Source: Diospyros lotus (lineage: Eukaryota; Streptophyta; Magnoliopsida; Ericales; Ebenaceae). From it: a DNA stretch of 64,000 nt. The notes under the pieces are model-generated. The model was given only the letters and a program-made list of their open reading frames with translations. It ran no database searches and was not told where the DNA came from. Below, piece after piece: positions 25,601 through 32,966 of the stretch (within the stretch, counting starts at the first letter, position 1; the number at the start of each line of letters is the position of its first letter). The DNA is taken from positions 310,001 to 374,000 of the forward strand of contig NC_068347.1 of NCBI RefSeq assembly GCF_014633365.1, in the 5' to 3' direction. Both the position numbers and the translations under genes were made by a program.

Positions 25601-28600
25601 GAAACACAACATCCCTTATAAGCCAAGTATCATAGCCGAACAATATGGTGGAAGGAGCTCTAGACCCTTGATCACGTGGCCTAACCAATCAGCGACCAAG
25701 GCAATAGCAAACAGCAATGGAGGGAAGGAAAGTCTGATGGAACAAAGGAGGCAATTGGGGTTGTGCCTCAAATGCGGCGACAAATATGGCCCTAGTCATC
25801 AATGCAAAAGACAACTGATGAAGATGAAGAAGTAGAAGAAGTGGTAGAAGGAGAAGGATTGCAAGAAGATGAAGAAGAAGTACAAAGGGAGACCTTACGT
25901 CTGGTTACCACCAAATTCGAATGGCACCATCTGACATACCTAAAACAATTTTCCGAACCCATCAAGGCCTATAGGAATTCACTATTATGCCATTTGGCTT
26001 GACCAACGCCCCTGCCACTTTTCAAGCCTTGATGAACTAGATTTTCTTACCCCATTTGAGGAAATTCATCCTCGTTTTCTTTGATGACATCCTTGTTTAT
26101 AGCTCACACTTTTGACCAACTCCTATCACACCTCCGCACCACATTTGAGATCCTTAAGTCTCACCAATTGTTTGTTAAGCTCTCCAAATGTACTTTTACT
26201 GACAAAGAAGTTGAGTATTTGGGCCATATTATTTGTGGTGATGGAATGAGGACAAATCTGAAGAAAGTGGAAGCCATGAGAGAGTGGCCTAGGCCTAAGG
26301 CGGTAAAGGAGTTGAGAGGATTTTTGGGCCTAACCGGTTATTACCGGAAATTTGTTCAACACTATGGTATGATTAGCAAGCCACTTACTAAGCTACTCAA
26401 GGAGGAGGGATTTCAATGGAATCCTAGGGCAAAAGCAGCTTTCATTGCCCTCAAGAAAGCTATGTCTATGGCCCCAATCCTTGCTTTATCAGATTTTTCC
26501 AAGTCTTTTGCAGTGGAGACAGATGGGTACAAGAAGGGCGGCCCTTGGCCTTTATAAGCCAAGCCCTTTCCCAAAAACACTTGGGCTTAAGTGTTTATGA
26601 CAAAGAACTATTGGCAATGCTAAGAGCTATTGATAAGTGGCGTCATTATCTAGAGGGGAGTCCATTTGTGATCAAAACGGACCGCGAGAGCTTGCAATTT
26701 TTAGCTCAACAGAAGTTGCGCACACATCTCCAACGAAAGGGAGTTTCTAAACTTATGGGTCTGTATTTTACTATTCAATATTGAAAGGGTAAGAAGAACG
26801 TGGTGGCCGATGCCCTCTCAAGACGAGATGAGAACGTAGCATGTCAGTCTATTATAGCTGTACTGCCAGAGTGGATGAAGGAGTTGGAAGAAAGCTATGA
26901 GAAAACTAAGTGGCTCAGGGAGATTTTAGCGCAACTGGTGGTTAATCCTACTGCAGTCCCTGATTATACATTGACTAACGGGTTGGTGAGATACAAAAGT
27001 CGATTGGTGGTGGGAGATGACACTACTCTAAAAGTGAAAATTCTTAAAACTCTCCATTGCTCTCCAATAGGTGGTCATTCAGGAATTCGTGCCACTTATC
27101 AAAAGGTAAAGCAATTATTCTTTTGGCCGAGGCAGAAAACAGAAGTATTGAAGTTTGTAACGGCATGTGCAGTATGCCAGCAACGTCAACACAAGCAGGT
27201 GGCCTATCCTGGTTTATTACAACCCCTTGGCAAGCGTGGGAAGGCATTTCTATGGACTTTGTAGAGGGCCTCCCTAGATCAAAAGGTAAAGATGTGATTA
27301 TGGTGATAGTCGATCACCTGACTAAGTTTGGGCATTTCCTCAGCTTATCCCATCCATTTACGACCCGAGAAGTGGCCAAGACATTTTTAGATAGAGTGGC
27401 CAGCATCCATGGTATCCCTAAAACCATTGTTTCGAATAGAGATAAGGTTTTCACAAGTTCATTCTGGCAGGAGTTATTCAAGAAGCTATGAGTGGGGTTA
27501 TGTATGTCAACGGCCTACCACCCTCAAACGGATCGCCAAATGGAACAAGTAAACTAGTGTTTGGAAGCGTATTTGCGGTGTATGTGCTTCAACCACCCCA
27601 AGAGTTGGAACAAATGGCTACCGTCAGCCCAATGGTGGTATAATTCCACCTATCACAGTGCCATCAAAAGAAGTCCTTTCGAAGCTATGTTTGGATATAG
27701 ACCTACTTTACTGCTCGCACTATCAAGGTCTCAACCTACTATGGCTAATGTGGAGCACTACTTTCAACAAAGACAACAGCTACTAAAGGTCCTAAAAAGA
27801 GAATTAGTTACTGCTCGTAACCAGATGAAACAGGTAGTAGACAGAAGACGCAGTGAGAGGACTTTTGAGGTAGATGATATGGTCTACCTCAAGGTACGAC
27901 AGTTCTTACGGCAGCCCTATACTTCTCTACCAATTTCTAAGCACAGTCCAAAGTATTTTGGACCTTATCCAATTGTGTGTGGCCAAGGTACATCTAATGG
28001 CGTACAGGTTGCAACTACCTGAAGGAGTGAATCAACATCCGATATTCCATGTCTCCTTGCTCAACATGGCGAAAGGAGTGGTTGTTTCTGCTAGACAGGA
28101 CTTACCCCTAATGCAAAAGAGGAAGAGGAGAAACAGGTACTATACCAAGGGCAGCTACCTCTAGTTCAAGTGAGAGTGTAGTGGTCTCATTTACCACCGG
28201 ACAACACTACATGGGAGTATCTCCCAGATCTCCTGAAGCAGTTTCCCCGAGCTGTAGGCCTTCTTTGAATTCTTGAGGACAAGAATTGTTTGAAAGGGTA
28301 GGGATTTGTCACGACCCTACGGAGTAGTGTGTAATATTGTAAAATGTTAGGGTTTAAATGAGGAAATCCAGGAGTATTACAACTATTTGAACGGCTAACG
28401 GAAGTCGTTGAGGTAGTTAGGAGATTGTTGATATAGCTAGAGGTCCTATAAACAGGGACCTACGGCACTTAGAGAGGTATCGTTGAAGTGAATAATCAAT
28501 TCCTCTCTTTTGATTCTCTCTTTCCCCCTCCTTTTCTTTTTGTTCTCTCTCTCTATCAATCTTACGTTCATATACTACCAAATTGCAAGCACTAATTCAA

Positions 28601-31600
28601 GGGCTTGATAGTGTCTACTGAGCAACCTCCTGATTTTGTTGCTCAAGGGGAGAATGGGCTAGTGCGTTGCCTTGAAAATCCTTATATGACCTAAAGCAGT
28701 CTCTTCAAGCTTGGTTTGGTAGATTTAGTTCAGTTGTTCTGGAGCTTGGGTAAACTCAAAGTGCAGTTGATCATTCTATATTTTATCACTCTTAGCTTGA
28801 GGAGACAAGGATGCTTGGATGTAAGCCTATAAATACCGCTATGGATATGAATATCAAATTATGAATATCAAATTGTTTCTGAAACGAGAGAGCCTATGCT
28901 TGACCTGGACACTACTATTGATTCGTTGGCAACCTTAATTACCTCACAGTCACCCATCCTGATATCACATTCACTGTAAGTGCAGTAAGTCAATTTCTAG
29001 ATTCACCTTGTGACAATCACTAGGATGTAGAAGATGCCCTTGATCACAGTATATTATATTGAGATCACAGACACAACCAGACTGATTGTGGGAAATATAT
29101 AGATGTCAATTGGGTGGGAGAAGGTATTGACAGATAGTCCAAACCAATACGGGTGAGGATTATTCCTTGGCAAGAATCATCTCCTAAGAGGATTGGGTTA
29201 CTCTCTTTTTTTTTTATGGGTTTTTTTTTTGGGGGGGGGAGGGGGGCCTTCCATACCAAGAAATAAACCCACTTATCACTAAATTCACAAACACATTAAT
29301 CCAATGTCCATAGTAACAAAATAGTCTTTGGCCCTTCCCCTATTCTATTATTTTAGCTTTGTATTTTATCCCTCTTTCACACCCTTTATTCTTGTTTATG
29401 CTACCCCTCTACACAATTGTTGAATTGGGAGCACTGGAATGCACTCAATCTTAGCCGAATTCAATCCCACACACACAGAATTAAATCAAAAACAGAAACA
29501 GAATAAGAATAGAATTAAATGACAGATTAAAGATACGCAAACCACAAGAAGACACAACGATATATCCTAGTTTAAATCATCTAAAGATGATCCTACATCA
29601 GTACAAGAATCCCTCACGAGTACAAATGAAAACCGAGATTACAAAGGCTATCTCTCTCTAGACTTTTCTCTCAATCATAAGCTGACGCAGCGTGTAGCGC
29701 GAGTGTGAAGAAAACACACCAAAATAAACCCTTGAAAGAGCAAACTTCAATGGCCGAAGCTTGGCTTTCAAGAAGACGCAAAAACAAGACTGTTTTGCTA
29801 AGAAAACCCAAACAGGTTGCTGAAATTTGATTAAGAAAAACTTGATTACAAACTCTAGATCCTAGACATATTTATAGTATTTGGCTAATCCAAATCCATC
29901 TAATATTTGGAAAACAAAATCCAACTAGAATCCTAATAGAAATAAATCATAATCCAACATGAAGTAGAATCCTAAATCAAGTAGAATTCTAAAAACTTAA
30001 GAAGTATTAAAATAACATAAAGTAGAATCCTAAACCAAGTAGAATTCTAAAACTTAAGAAGTATTAAAATATTGTTCCGGCGTGGTCGGGTTGGCTTTGG
30101 GCCGGGTCTTGATTGGTGACCGCATCACAAGCACTCGTATACTATCAGAATGATACCTCAAGCGACTGCCCCCTGCCTTATATTTACAGACATATGGGGC
30201 GGACCATACAAGGAATATAAAAGACATTACAATACCTAATATACCCTTATGCACAAGTTACCATTAGAACACACCCTAACTAACTAATCTGCAGCTTGAA
30301 ACTAACTTGGACTCCACTGATTTCTTCAAGGGCTAAACTTGATGCAAACAAACAACAAAAATTCTTATACCAATAGCTAGAGTCATCCACACAAACAAAG
30401 ACCATAATTATCTCACAAAAATATTTTAACTTACTCCAGTTTTTCTTATTAGTTTGTAAATGAGATGCAATTCACAAGGGTCATAGAATTAGTGCTCCTC
30501 ATAATAATACCCATGTAATATTGCCAGAACTAACTTCATGTTTTTCTGAAGACTTTAGAGAGAAATTTAGCACAAGAAGGTATAATGTATGCAAAAAAGA
30601 GAAAATAAAAAATGAGATTATATGTAATAAAATTGGAGTGAGTCGAGTGACATGCAATGAAGATAAGATGCAAGAGACACAATTAAGATGATTTGGGCAT
30701 GTAAGCAAAACAGTGATAAACATGTATGTGAGACAAAAAAATAAAATAGAGGAAGTTTGTAGCAAAAGGAGGAGAGAGGCAAAAGGAAACTTAGTGAAAA
30801 GTCCTTAAACGTGACATGGGATATAATCACCTTAAAAGGATATGGCCATAGATAAAGATGGTTGGGATCCAAAACTCATGGAACCACTCCCACTTAGTGG
30901 GATTAAGATTTGTGATTGTTGTTGTTATAGAGTACAATGCATGGGAGATATAAAAAAATACTACGCAGATAAGTCAAACAATGTTGTGACTGAAAATTTG
31001 ATGCAATGGGAGTGTCTAAGACTTGGTAGGACAAATGCAAAACAAACAAGTGAAATAGAATTGCAAGACTGAGGAGATATTAGTGATAGGAGAAGAATGA
31101 ATATAAAGAACAAGAAACAGAAAGGAAAATGCCAAGAATTTAAGGTCAGAGAGGAAGAGAGAAGCAAGTAAGAACAAAATAGGAAACCAAAATCAATGAC
31201 TGGAAAAACACCATGAACCTTTGGGAGAGTTAACAAGAAAAACCTTAAAGGCCTTTTCAAACAGAAACAGAAAATCTAGAAAAATGATAGAAGGCCATGA
31301 AATAAGCACATGACTAATCAGTATACCATACATCTTCACAACCAACCTCAATACATAACCAGGATTGATGACTAGTGTATTTAAAGTGCTGGGGAATCAA
31401 TATTCCTTTATTCTTTGATAAGTTAAACTTGCACAATAAGCCACATATAGTAGGTGAATTTTTAAGTTCACTGCAGTTCCATACCTTTACTGCAAATTTC
31501 TCAATATTCCATGATATACAGATATAGTAACAAATTTTGATATCAAGATAATATTAAATAGAATCAAGCATCAGAACTAACAGTAAAAATACAACACAAT

Positions 31601-32830
31601 AACAAGACATAGGTGATAACCAAATAAGCCTGTGTGGCAACTGGTTCATTTAAGAATAAACATAACAGCAATATATCAGATAACCAGACTAGCCCTTAAC
31701 AGTAGGGCTGGATTTTATTTTATCCCATATCAAATGTTTCAGTTATGACCAAACCAGTTACCCAATATGGAAAATAGAACACCTTGTGGGCAGGTGGAAG
31801 CCTTCGGAAAGATTTTTCATAACGTTTGACATCCTCCTCTGCAGCATCAGGATAGCTGTGAGATATGTTTTTAAATGATTAGGGAATAGGATTCGAAATA
31901 CCATTTTGTCCATATAATCTTGGCAATACTAATGGTTTCAGGCATAATCAAGCCTCAAATTCAACAAATAAATTATACACTAAATTAAATAATCGTACAA
32001 AGTATTAAAACTATTTATCCTAACATTCAATTATAAAGCACTGACCTCATCAGATGGTATGTTAGGAATTAAAGCACCACGTGAAGCTAGCGCAAGAACT
32101 TAAAACAAATTTAGAAAACCAATGAAAGCAAGCAAAAGAATGGAGGAAAAAACAGAACTTTTATAATTAGGGGATGAAAATATTCAACAAACATAGTTAT
32201 TGGATCACACTTTACAGAAGTTAATGTATGTCCTGCGCAAAAGATTTTGTTATAGTGGCTCCAATTGTGACTGATGGGTTTAATCCCCTTCTCTTTCTCT
32301 TTTTTTTTTTTTTTTCCTGTATTGCTCCATGGTGAAGTGCCATGGGCGTATAGACACAACACATAAAAGCAAGAATAAGAATTGAGAAAAGAAAAATAAA
32401 AATAAAACCTTCTTGCAATAGGGTCTAAGAAAGAACAATTATTTATCACATAGTTGAAGTAAGCTAAACCTTCAAACAAGTTACGAAAATCACAGAAATG
32501 CAGCCTTCGATTCTTAAACCCAATCAACAGAGGAATAGACCACTCTGGTTGGAAGTAAAACTCCTAAGTGATCAACTATGTAAGTTGGAAACTTCGATCC
32601 GACCAATAACTAAACAACTAAAAGCCTGAAGAAGGAATGGGTAAGCCTAAGAGAGTGGAGCGGCGTATAAACGGCAAAGATGTATGCGTAAAAACATACT
32701 TGAGATAAGCGCTGATAATACGCCTGAGAGATTTGACTTCCAGGGCCTCCTCTTCAAGCCTTCGCCTTCGTAGTTCCTCTTCCGACGACTCCACCACCTC
32801 CACTTCCCTCTTCCACATTTCTTCCTCCAT
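17..32830 (-). CDS. Carnosine N-methyltransferase-like protein (N2227 family), 3' end outside window
   Basis: Predicted SAM-dependent methyltransferase of the N2227/CARNMT1 family. The animal member methylates carnosine; the plant substrate is uncertain. Fourteen exons, 5' to 3': 32830-32700, 31855-31783, 21700-21657, 19260-19218, 19058-18849, 18737-18588, 15981-15910, 7902-7858, 7732-7653, 7544-7480, 7346-7280, 7180-7067, 4779-4706, 114-17. They total 1266 nt or 422 codons with no stop and matching phases. All introns are GT-AG except 7652-7545 (GC-AG). Seen: N-terminal Glu/Arg-rich helix, SAM loop VPGAGLGR (about 289-296), QGNEFSYYM, GEWTIYPW, MCGGDFVEVY (374-383) and CFFLDTAHNIVEYI (398-411). 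Exons 5-6 (about residues 98-217) are a polar insert absent from the animal protein as I recall it. The family is about 500 aa in plants, so roughly 70-80 C-terminal residues should lie before position 1. The gene is swollen by transposons in its introns. Confidence 0.93.
218..1007. mobile_element. hAT-type non-autonomous element (MITE) in intron 13 of the N2227 gene
   Basis: The ends are inverted: TAGAGGGTGTTCA on the left and, read on the minus strand, TAGGGGTGTTCA on the right. The flanking 8 bases are TTTGGAAG (210-217) and TTTAGAAG (1008-1015), a 7/8 match as expected for an aged hAT target duplication. Both arms carry diverged repeats of a GGTCTAGACTGG-like motif. The middle (about 380-880) is strikingly C-rich and pyrimidine-rich (CATC/CCACC runs) and holds open frames at 383-742 and 507-833 of low-complexity composition. 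It has no transposase, so it is non-autonomous. Confidence 0.75.
1052..1649 (+). mobile_element. Solo LTR, copia-like, with 5-bp target duplication
   Basis: The block begins TGTTAAGG and ends CCTTAACA-like (AGGTTAACA), the usual TG...CA of LTRs. It is flanked by a perfect 5-bp duplication TTACT (1047-1051 and 1650-1654). Inside are a TATA-like CTATAAATAAG near 1225, an AATAAAA polyadenylation-type signal near 1427 and a GAACCAGGATAAATC segment of the kind seen in plant copia LTRs. There is no internal domain beside it, so it is a solo LTR left by recombination. It lies in intron 13 of the N2227 gene, in the opposite orientation to the gene. Confidence 0.78.
1650..2224. other. Unassigned intron sequence
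   Basis: Purine-rich intron DNA (AGAGAGAAAGAG runs near 1710-1750) between two solo LTRs. I see no conserved coding segment or clear repeat boundaries here. Confidence 0.5.
2225..2583 (-). mobile_element. Solo LTR with TGTCACGACC terminus
   Basis: On the minus strand it starts TGTCACGACCCTAAGG and ends GGGGCTTGACA, which are the same terminal bases as the LTRs of the gypsy element at 24301-28610. A TATATAAGG box sits near 2380-2390 (minus strand). Flanking 5-mers are GAGAG and GATAG, a 4/5 match, so the target duplication is imperfect. No internal region is attached. It abuts or interrupts an RTE LINE relic that begins just after it. Confidence 0.65.
2590..4345 (+). mobile_element. Decayed RTE-type LINE (linker, reverse transcriptase and C-terminus)
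   Basis: Conceptual translation in shifting plus frames shows RTE-family landmarks in order. These are a linker region near 2640-2830 (GERDIYKLAKARGG, then CTKDKDQ and IKER), an RT segment near 3270-3330 (LEKVYDRVLKEIL), ALSPYL near 3460-3480, LSKSKTEYVES near 3630-3660, and the C-terminal RSIEDKI...RLIDAPIKRVDGI near 4070-4165. Many stops and frameshifts make it a pseudogene. It lies antisense in intron 13 of the N2227 gene, and exon 13 of that gene (4779-4706) follows directly. Confidence 0.75.
4780..7066. other. Intron 12 of the N2227 gene
   Basis: AT-rich intron sequence between exons 13 and 12. It contains a two-copy tandem duplication at 5190-5338 (listed separately) and an LTR-promoter-like stretch around 5520-5790 with TATAAATATG, whose termini I could not define. 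I found no other coding similarity. Confidence 0.5.
5190..5338. repeat. Tandem duplication, about 75 bp x 2
   Basis: Copies at 5190-5264 and 5265-5338 both start GCATTCCATCAATAAAATGT and run through AAAAGTATTT and ATAGTAAGAAATCAGTT with only a handful of substitutions. It is a local tandem duplication in intron 12 of the N2227 gene. Confidence 0.85.
7545..7652 (-). other. GC-AG intron between exons 9 and 10 of the N2227 gene
   Basis: Exon 9 ends ...GAAAG and is followed on the minus strand by GCAAGTATACC, a textbook strong GC donor (AG/GCAAGT). The intron ends TTTCTGAAAG before CCCTCCTGCC. Splicing here joins AG+C to give Ser and the conserved run ESPPACLVPGAGLGR. Using the downstream GT instead (GGCAA/GTATAC) breaks the frame with this acceptor. 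GC-AG introns are a known minority class in plants. Confidence 0.8.
8565..8949 (-). mobile_element. Solo LTR with perfect 5-bp target duplication
   Basis: Read on the minus strand it begins TGTCATGACCC and ends GGTTCATGACA, and it carries CCTATATAAAGGCC as a TATA box. The flanks are a perfect direct duplication, CCATC at 8560-8564 and 8950-8954. The pyrimidine-rich 3' half (TCTCTCTTCTGCTCTCCC) resembles a transcribed LTR leader. It is related in its terminal bases to the LTRs at 2225-2583 and 24301-24601. It sits in intron 7 of the N2227 gene at the left edge of, or inside, the LINE that follows. Confidence 0.88.
9085..10000 (+). pseudogene. LINE ORF1 (gag-like, DUF4283 C-terminal part and zinc knuckle), broken
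   Basis: The frame at 9085-9435 continues an upstream HIAGRPVVL segment (about 9042-9070), typical of plant LINE DUF4283 domains. It reads through SIGRPLYADPM and ends with a CCHC-type knuckle, CSHCKVFGHPISRC, near 9387-9426. A TAG at 9433-9435 then interrupts it. A Lys/Glu-rich tail continues in another frame (9482-10000) and ends TAA one base before the ORF2 start at 10002. This is an RNA-binding protein family of LINEs; here it is disabled. Confidence 0.8.
10002..13650 (+). pseudogene. LINE ORF2 (endonuclease and reverse transcriptase), frameshifted
   Basis: The ATG at 10002 opens MQIATWNVRGLN, the start of an exo/endo/phosphatase-type endonuclease. LLGDFNICR (about 10410-10440) and SDHRPVVVF (about 10675-10705) mark its active-site blocks. 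RT blocks follow: QFRPISCCNVLYKVITKILANR near 11550-11610 (in two pieces), GLRQGDPLSPYFF near 11930-11970 and the catalytic FADD at about 12075. The zinc-binding end, CFLCKMNAERHSHLFFECP, lies at 13257-13313. At least six frame changes or stops break it (for example near 10371, 10795, 11302, 11744, 12439 and 12787), so it cannot make enzyme. Confidence 0.88.
14108..14799. mobile_element. hAT-type MITE with GGGCC-rich ends and AT-rich core
   Basis: Left end TAGAGATGTCAAGTGGGCC; right end (minus strand) TAGTGATGTCAATTGG. The right 8-bp flank is GCTCAAGT (14800-14807); the left flank is GCTGAAGT (14100-14107), 7/8. A second left-end copy starts at 14141 (TAGAGATGTAAAAC), preceded by GCTCAAGT (14133-14140), which matches the right flank perfectly, so the true left boundary is 14108 or 14141. 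The core (about 14230-14700) is almost pure A/T with no transposase. It is similar in layout to the element at 48565-49241. It is in intron 7 of the N2227 gene. Confidence 0.8.
14800..15909. other. Rest of intron 7 of the N2227 gene
   Basis: Mixed intron DNA between the hAT element and exon 7. A GGCC/CAGG-rich stretch at about 15025-15120 looks like a decayed repeat, but I could not find its termini. Otherwise I see nothing specific. Confidence 0.45.
15982..18587. other. Intron 6 of the N2227 gene
   Basis: About 2.6 kb of AT-rich intron between exons 7 and 6. It contains a (GATA)n/(GA)n microsatellite at 16611-16674 and several poly-A runs. The ORFs in it are short and show no family resemblance. 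Confidence 0.5.
16611..16674. repeat. Compound microsatellite (TAGA)n then (GA/GGG)n
   Basis: About nine TAGA/GATA units (16611-16645) are followed by a G-rich GAGAGGGAG and (GA)n tract ending near 16674. It lies in intron 6 of the N2227 gene. Confidence 0.9.
19261..21656. other. Intron 3 of the N2227 gene
   Basis: About 2.4 kb of AT-rich intron between exons 4 and 3. I checked the open frames at 19473-19700 and 19693-20016 and recognise no domain. No element boundaries are evident. Confidence 0.5.
22060..22405 (+). repeat. Probable 5' LTR of a copia relic, with 59-bp tandem repeat
   Basis: Ends ...ATTTTACA directly before a tRNA-iMet primer site at 22406. A 59-bp unit starting GATTTTGGG is repeated at 22093-22151 and 22152-22210, with a partial third copy to about 22239. 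A TATATAAGTG box near 22295-22305 and an ATATGTTGGGAAG segment fit an LTR promoter and leader. The left end (TG near 22060) is a guess. Confidence 0.55.
22406..22417 (+). other. Primer-binding site of the copia relic (tRNA-iMet)
   Basis: TGGTATCAGAGC lies immediately after the LTR end ...TTACA. This is the standard sequence complementary to the 3' end of initiator methionine tRNA, used to prime plant copia and gypsy elements. Confidence 0.75.
23045..24225 (-). mobile_element. 5'-truncated L1-type LINE fragment inserted in the copia relic
   Basis: On the minus strand the frame 24159-23566 reads GDLIWFWEDIWVG, then FTPPKVELFVWPVIWGKINTKD and CVFCGSIPKSVDHLFVHC (each cut short here), the zf-RVT end of plant LINE ORF2. 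Upstream, WWRDIVGSFTNSNEAW extends it to about 24225. The run of T at 23047-23055 on the plus strand is its poly(A) tail. Copia RT sequence stops just before that tail and resumes just after the other end, so the insertion is post-copia. No clear target duplication was found. Confidence 0.8.
24301..24601 (+). repeat. 5' LTR of the gypsy element
   Basis: Begins TGTCACGACCCTGAGG and ends AGGGCTTGACA. CCTATAAACAAGG near 24440 is the likely TATA region, and a CT-rich leader follows. Confidence 0.92.
24605..24617 (+). other. Primer-binding site of the gypsy element (tRNA-iMet)
   Basis: TGGTATCAGAGTC starts three bases after the 5' LTR. It matches the initiator methionine tRNA primer site except near its end, where the usual GC is TC. 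Confidence 0.8.
24696..25832 (+). pseudogene. Gypsy gag (coiled coil, capsid, zinc knuckle), broken
   Basis: The ATG at 24696 starts a frame with a long coiled-coil region (24750-24930, rich in Glu, Gln and Arg). It stops at 25182-25184. The capsid-like part continues in another frame from 25212 (LAAAYLNEVANSWYQ, then MEYLAHFKELRSLV) and ends with a chromovirus-type knuckle, CLKCGDKYGPSHQC, near 25765-25806. The frame break at about 25180 inactivates it. Confidence 0.85.
25905..28268 (+). pseudogene. Gypsy pol (partial RT, RNase H, integrase, chromodomain-like tail), broken
   Basis: RT begins abruptly at QIRMAPSDIPKT (about 25912), with protease and earlier RT blocks missing. It continues through MPFGLTNAPATFQALMN and the catalytic FFDDILVYS (about 26070-26100). 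RNase H shows FAVETDG, then a small deletion and frame change near 26530, then ALSQKHLGLSVYDKELLA. Integrase has an HHCC zinc finger (HCSPIGGHSG, then CAVCQQRQ near 27170) and the core MDFVEGLPRS. The second core motif reads SNRDKVF where SDRD is usual, so a catalytic Asp appears lost. Several stops (for example 26038, 26782, 27489, 27556 and 28018) also break it. Confidence 0.88.
28307..28610 (+). repeat. 3' LTR of the gypsy element
   Basis: Begins TGTCACGACCCTACGG and ends GGGCTTGATA, with a C-to-T change in the terminal ACA. A purine-rich tract (GAAAGGGTAGGGA, 28292-28304) just upstream is the likely polypurine priming site. Confidence 0.92.
29150..30489. other. Intron 2 stretch with possible reversed LTR remnant
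   Basis: Contains homopolymer-rich sequence at 29200-29250 (T runs then G runs). A stretch from 29418 starts TGTTGAATTGGGAGC and on the minus strand would end ...CAATTCAACA, as many copia LTRs do. The segment near 29540-29650 (ACACAACGATATATCCTAG) also resembles copia LTR sequence read backwards. The other end and a target duplication were not found, so this stays a suggestion. Confidence 0.35.
30490..30945 (+). mobile_element. RTE-type LINE 3' fragment
   Basis: Shows the same C-terminal blocks as the relic at 2590-4345: GVSRVTCNEDKMQETQLR, then FGHVSKTVI (about 30640-30725) and WDPKLMEP near 30866. The 3' end reads GGGATTAAGATTTGTGATTGTTGTTGTTATAG in two pieces (30899-30930), the GTT-rich tail typical of plant RTE elements. 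It lies in intron 2 of the N2227 gene, antisense. Confidence 0.7.
30946..31782. other. 3' part of intron 2 next to exon 2 of the N2227 gene
   Basis: AT-rich, purine-biased intron with no recognisable coding segment or repeat boundary. Exon 2 (31855-31783) follows, with a clean acceptor (ATCTCACAG) and donor (AAG/GTGTTC). Confidence 0.5.
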
Positions 32831-32958
32831 TTATTGGTGAAATGTTCCTTCTTCCAAACCTCGCAGAGACCGTAATCTCTGTTTGTTCGCCCACCGCGTG
32901 TGTGTATATATATATACACATATGAAAGGGCTGGACGCATTCTTCTTCTGGGCCCCTG

Positions 32959-32966
32959 TATTTATA
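32959..32966 (-). promoter_or_regulatory. Probable TATA box of the N2227-family gene
   Basis: On the minus strand this reads TATAAATA, about 130 bases upstream of the start codon at 32830, leaving room for a 5' UTR of about 100 bases. A GGGCCC motif lies just downstream at 32951-32956, a type of element common in promoters of plant housekeeping genes. Position and sequence fit a TATA box; its use is inferred. Confidence 0.5.

Larger units (their letters stand above)
24301..28610 (+). mobile_element. Ty3/gypsy LTR retrotransposon, both LTRs present, internally deleted
   Basis: Two direct LTRs (24301-24601 and 28307-28610) bracket a primer site, gag, a truncated reverse transcriptase, RNase H, integrase and a chromodomain-like end. 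The LTRs differ at about 26 positions by eye (about 91% identical). Flanks are TTGTC (24296-24300) and GTGTC (28611-28615), a 4/5 target duplication inside copia RT coding sequence. Most of the protease and the N-terminal RT are missing, and several stops occur. The element cannot act on its own. It lies in intron 2 of the N2227 gene, antisense to it. Confidence 0.92.
22406..29150 (+). mobile_element. Copia-type LTR retrotransposon relic, split by two later insertions
   Basis: The 5' internal region is largely deleted. Copia reverse transcriptase appears at 22845-23044 (ALPTDKSS, then DHGDTFSLVAKIS). It resumes at 24225-24300 (HQLDIKNAYLHGDIKEE in the right frame) and again at 28611-28760 (EQPPDFVAQGENGLV). 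The RNase H-proximal part (NYLTVTHPDITFTVSAVSQFLD) is at about 28935-29000. The gaps are filled by a minus-strand LINE fragment (23045-24225) and a complete gypsy element (24301-28610). Stops and frameshifts show it was already decaying. No 3' LTR was found. It lies in intron 2 of the N2227 gene, antisense. Confidence 0.8.

Noticed and set aside
32111..32527. 138-codon minus-strand ORF within intron 1 of the N2227 gene
   Set aside because: Crosses intron sequence between validated exons 1 and 2. Phe/Tyr-rich and Lys-run composition reflects AT-rich DNA.
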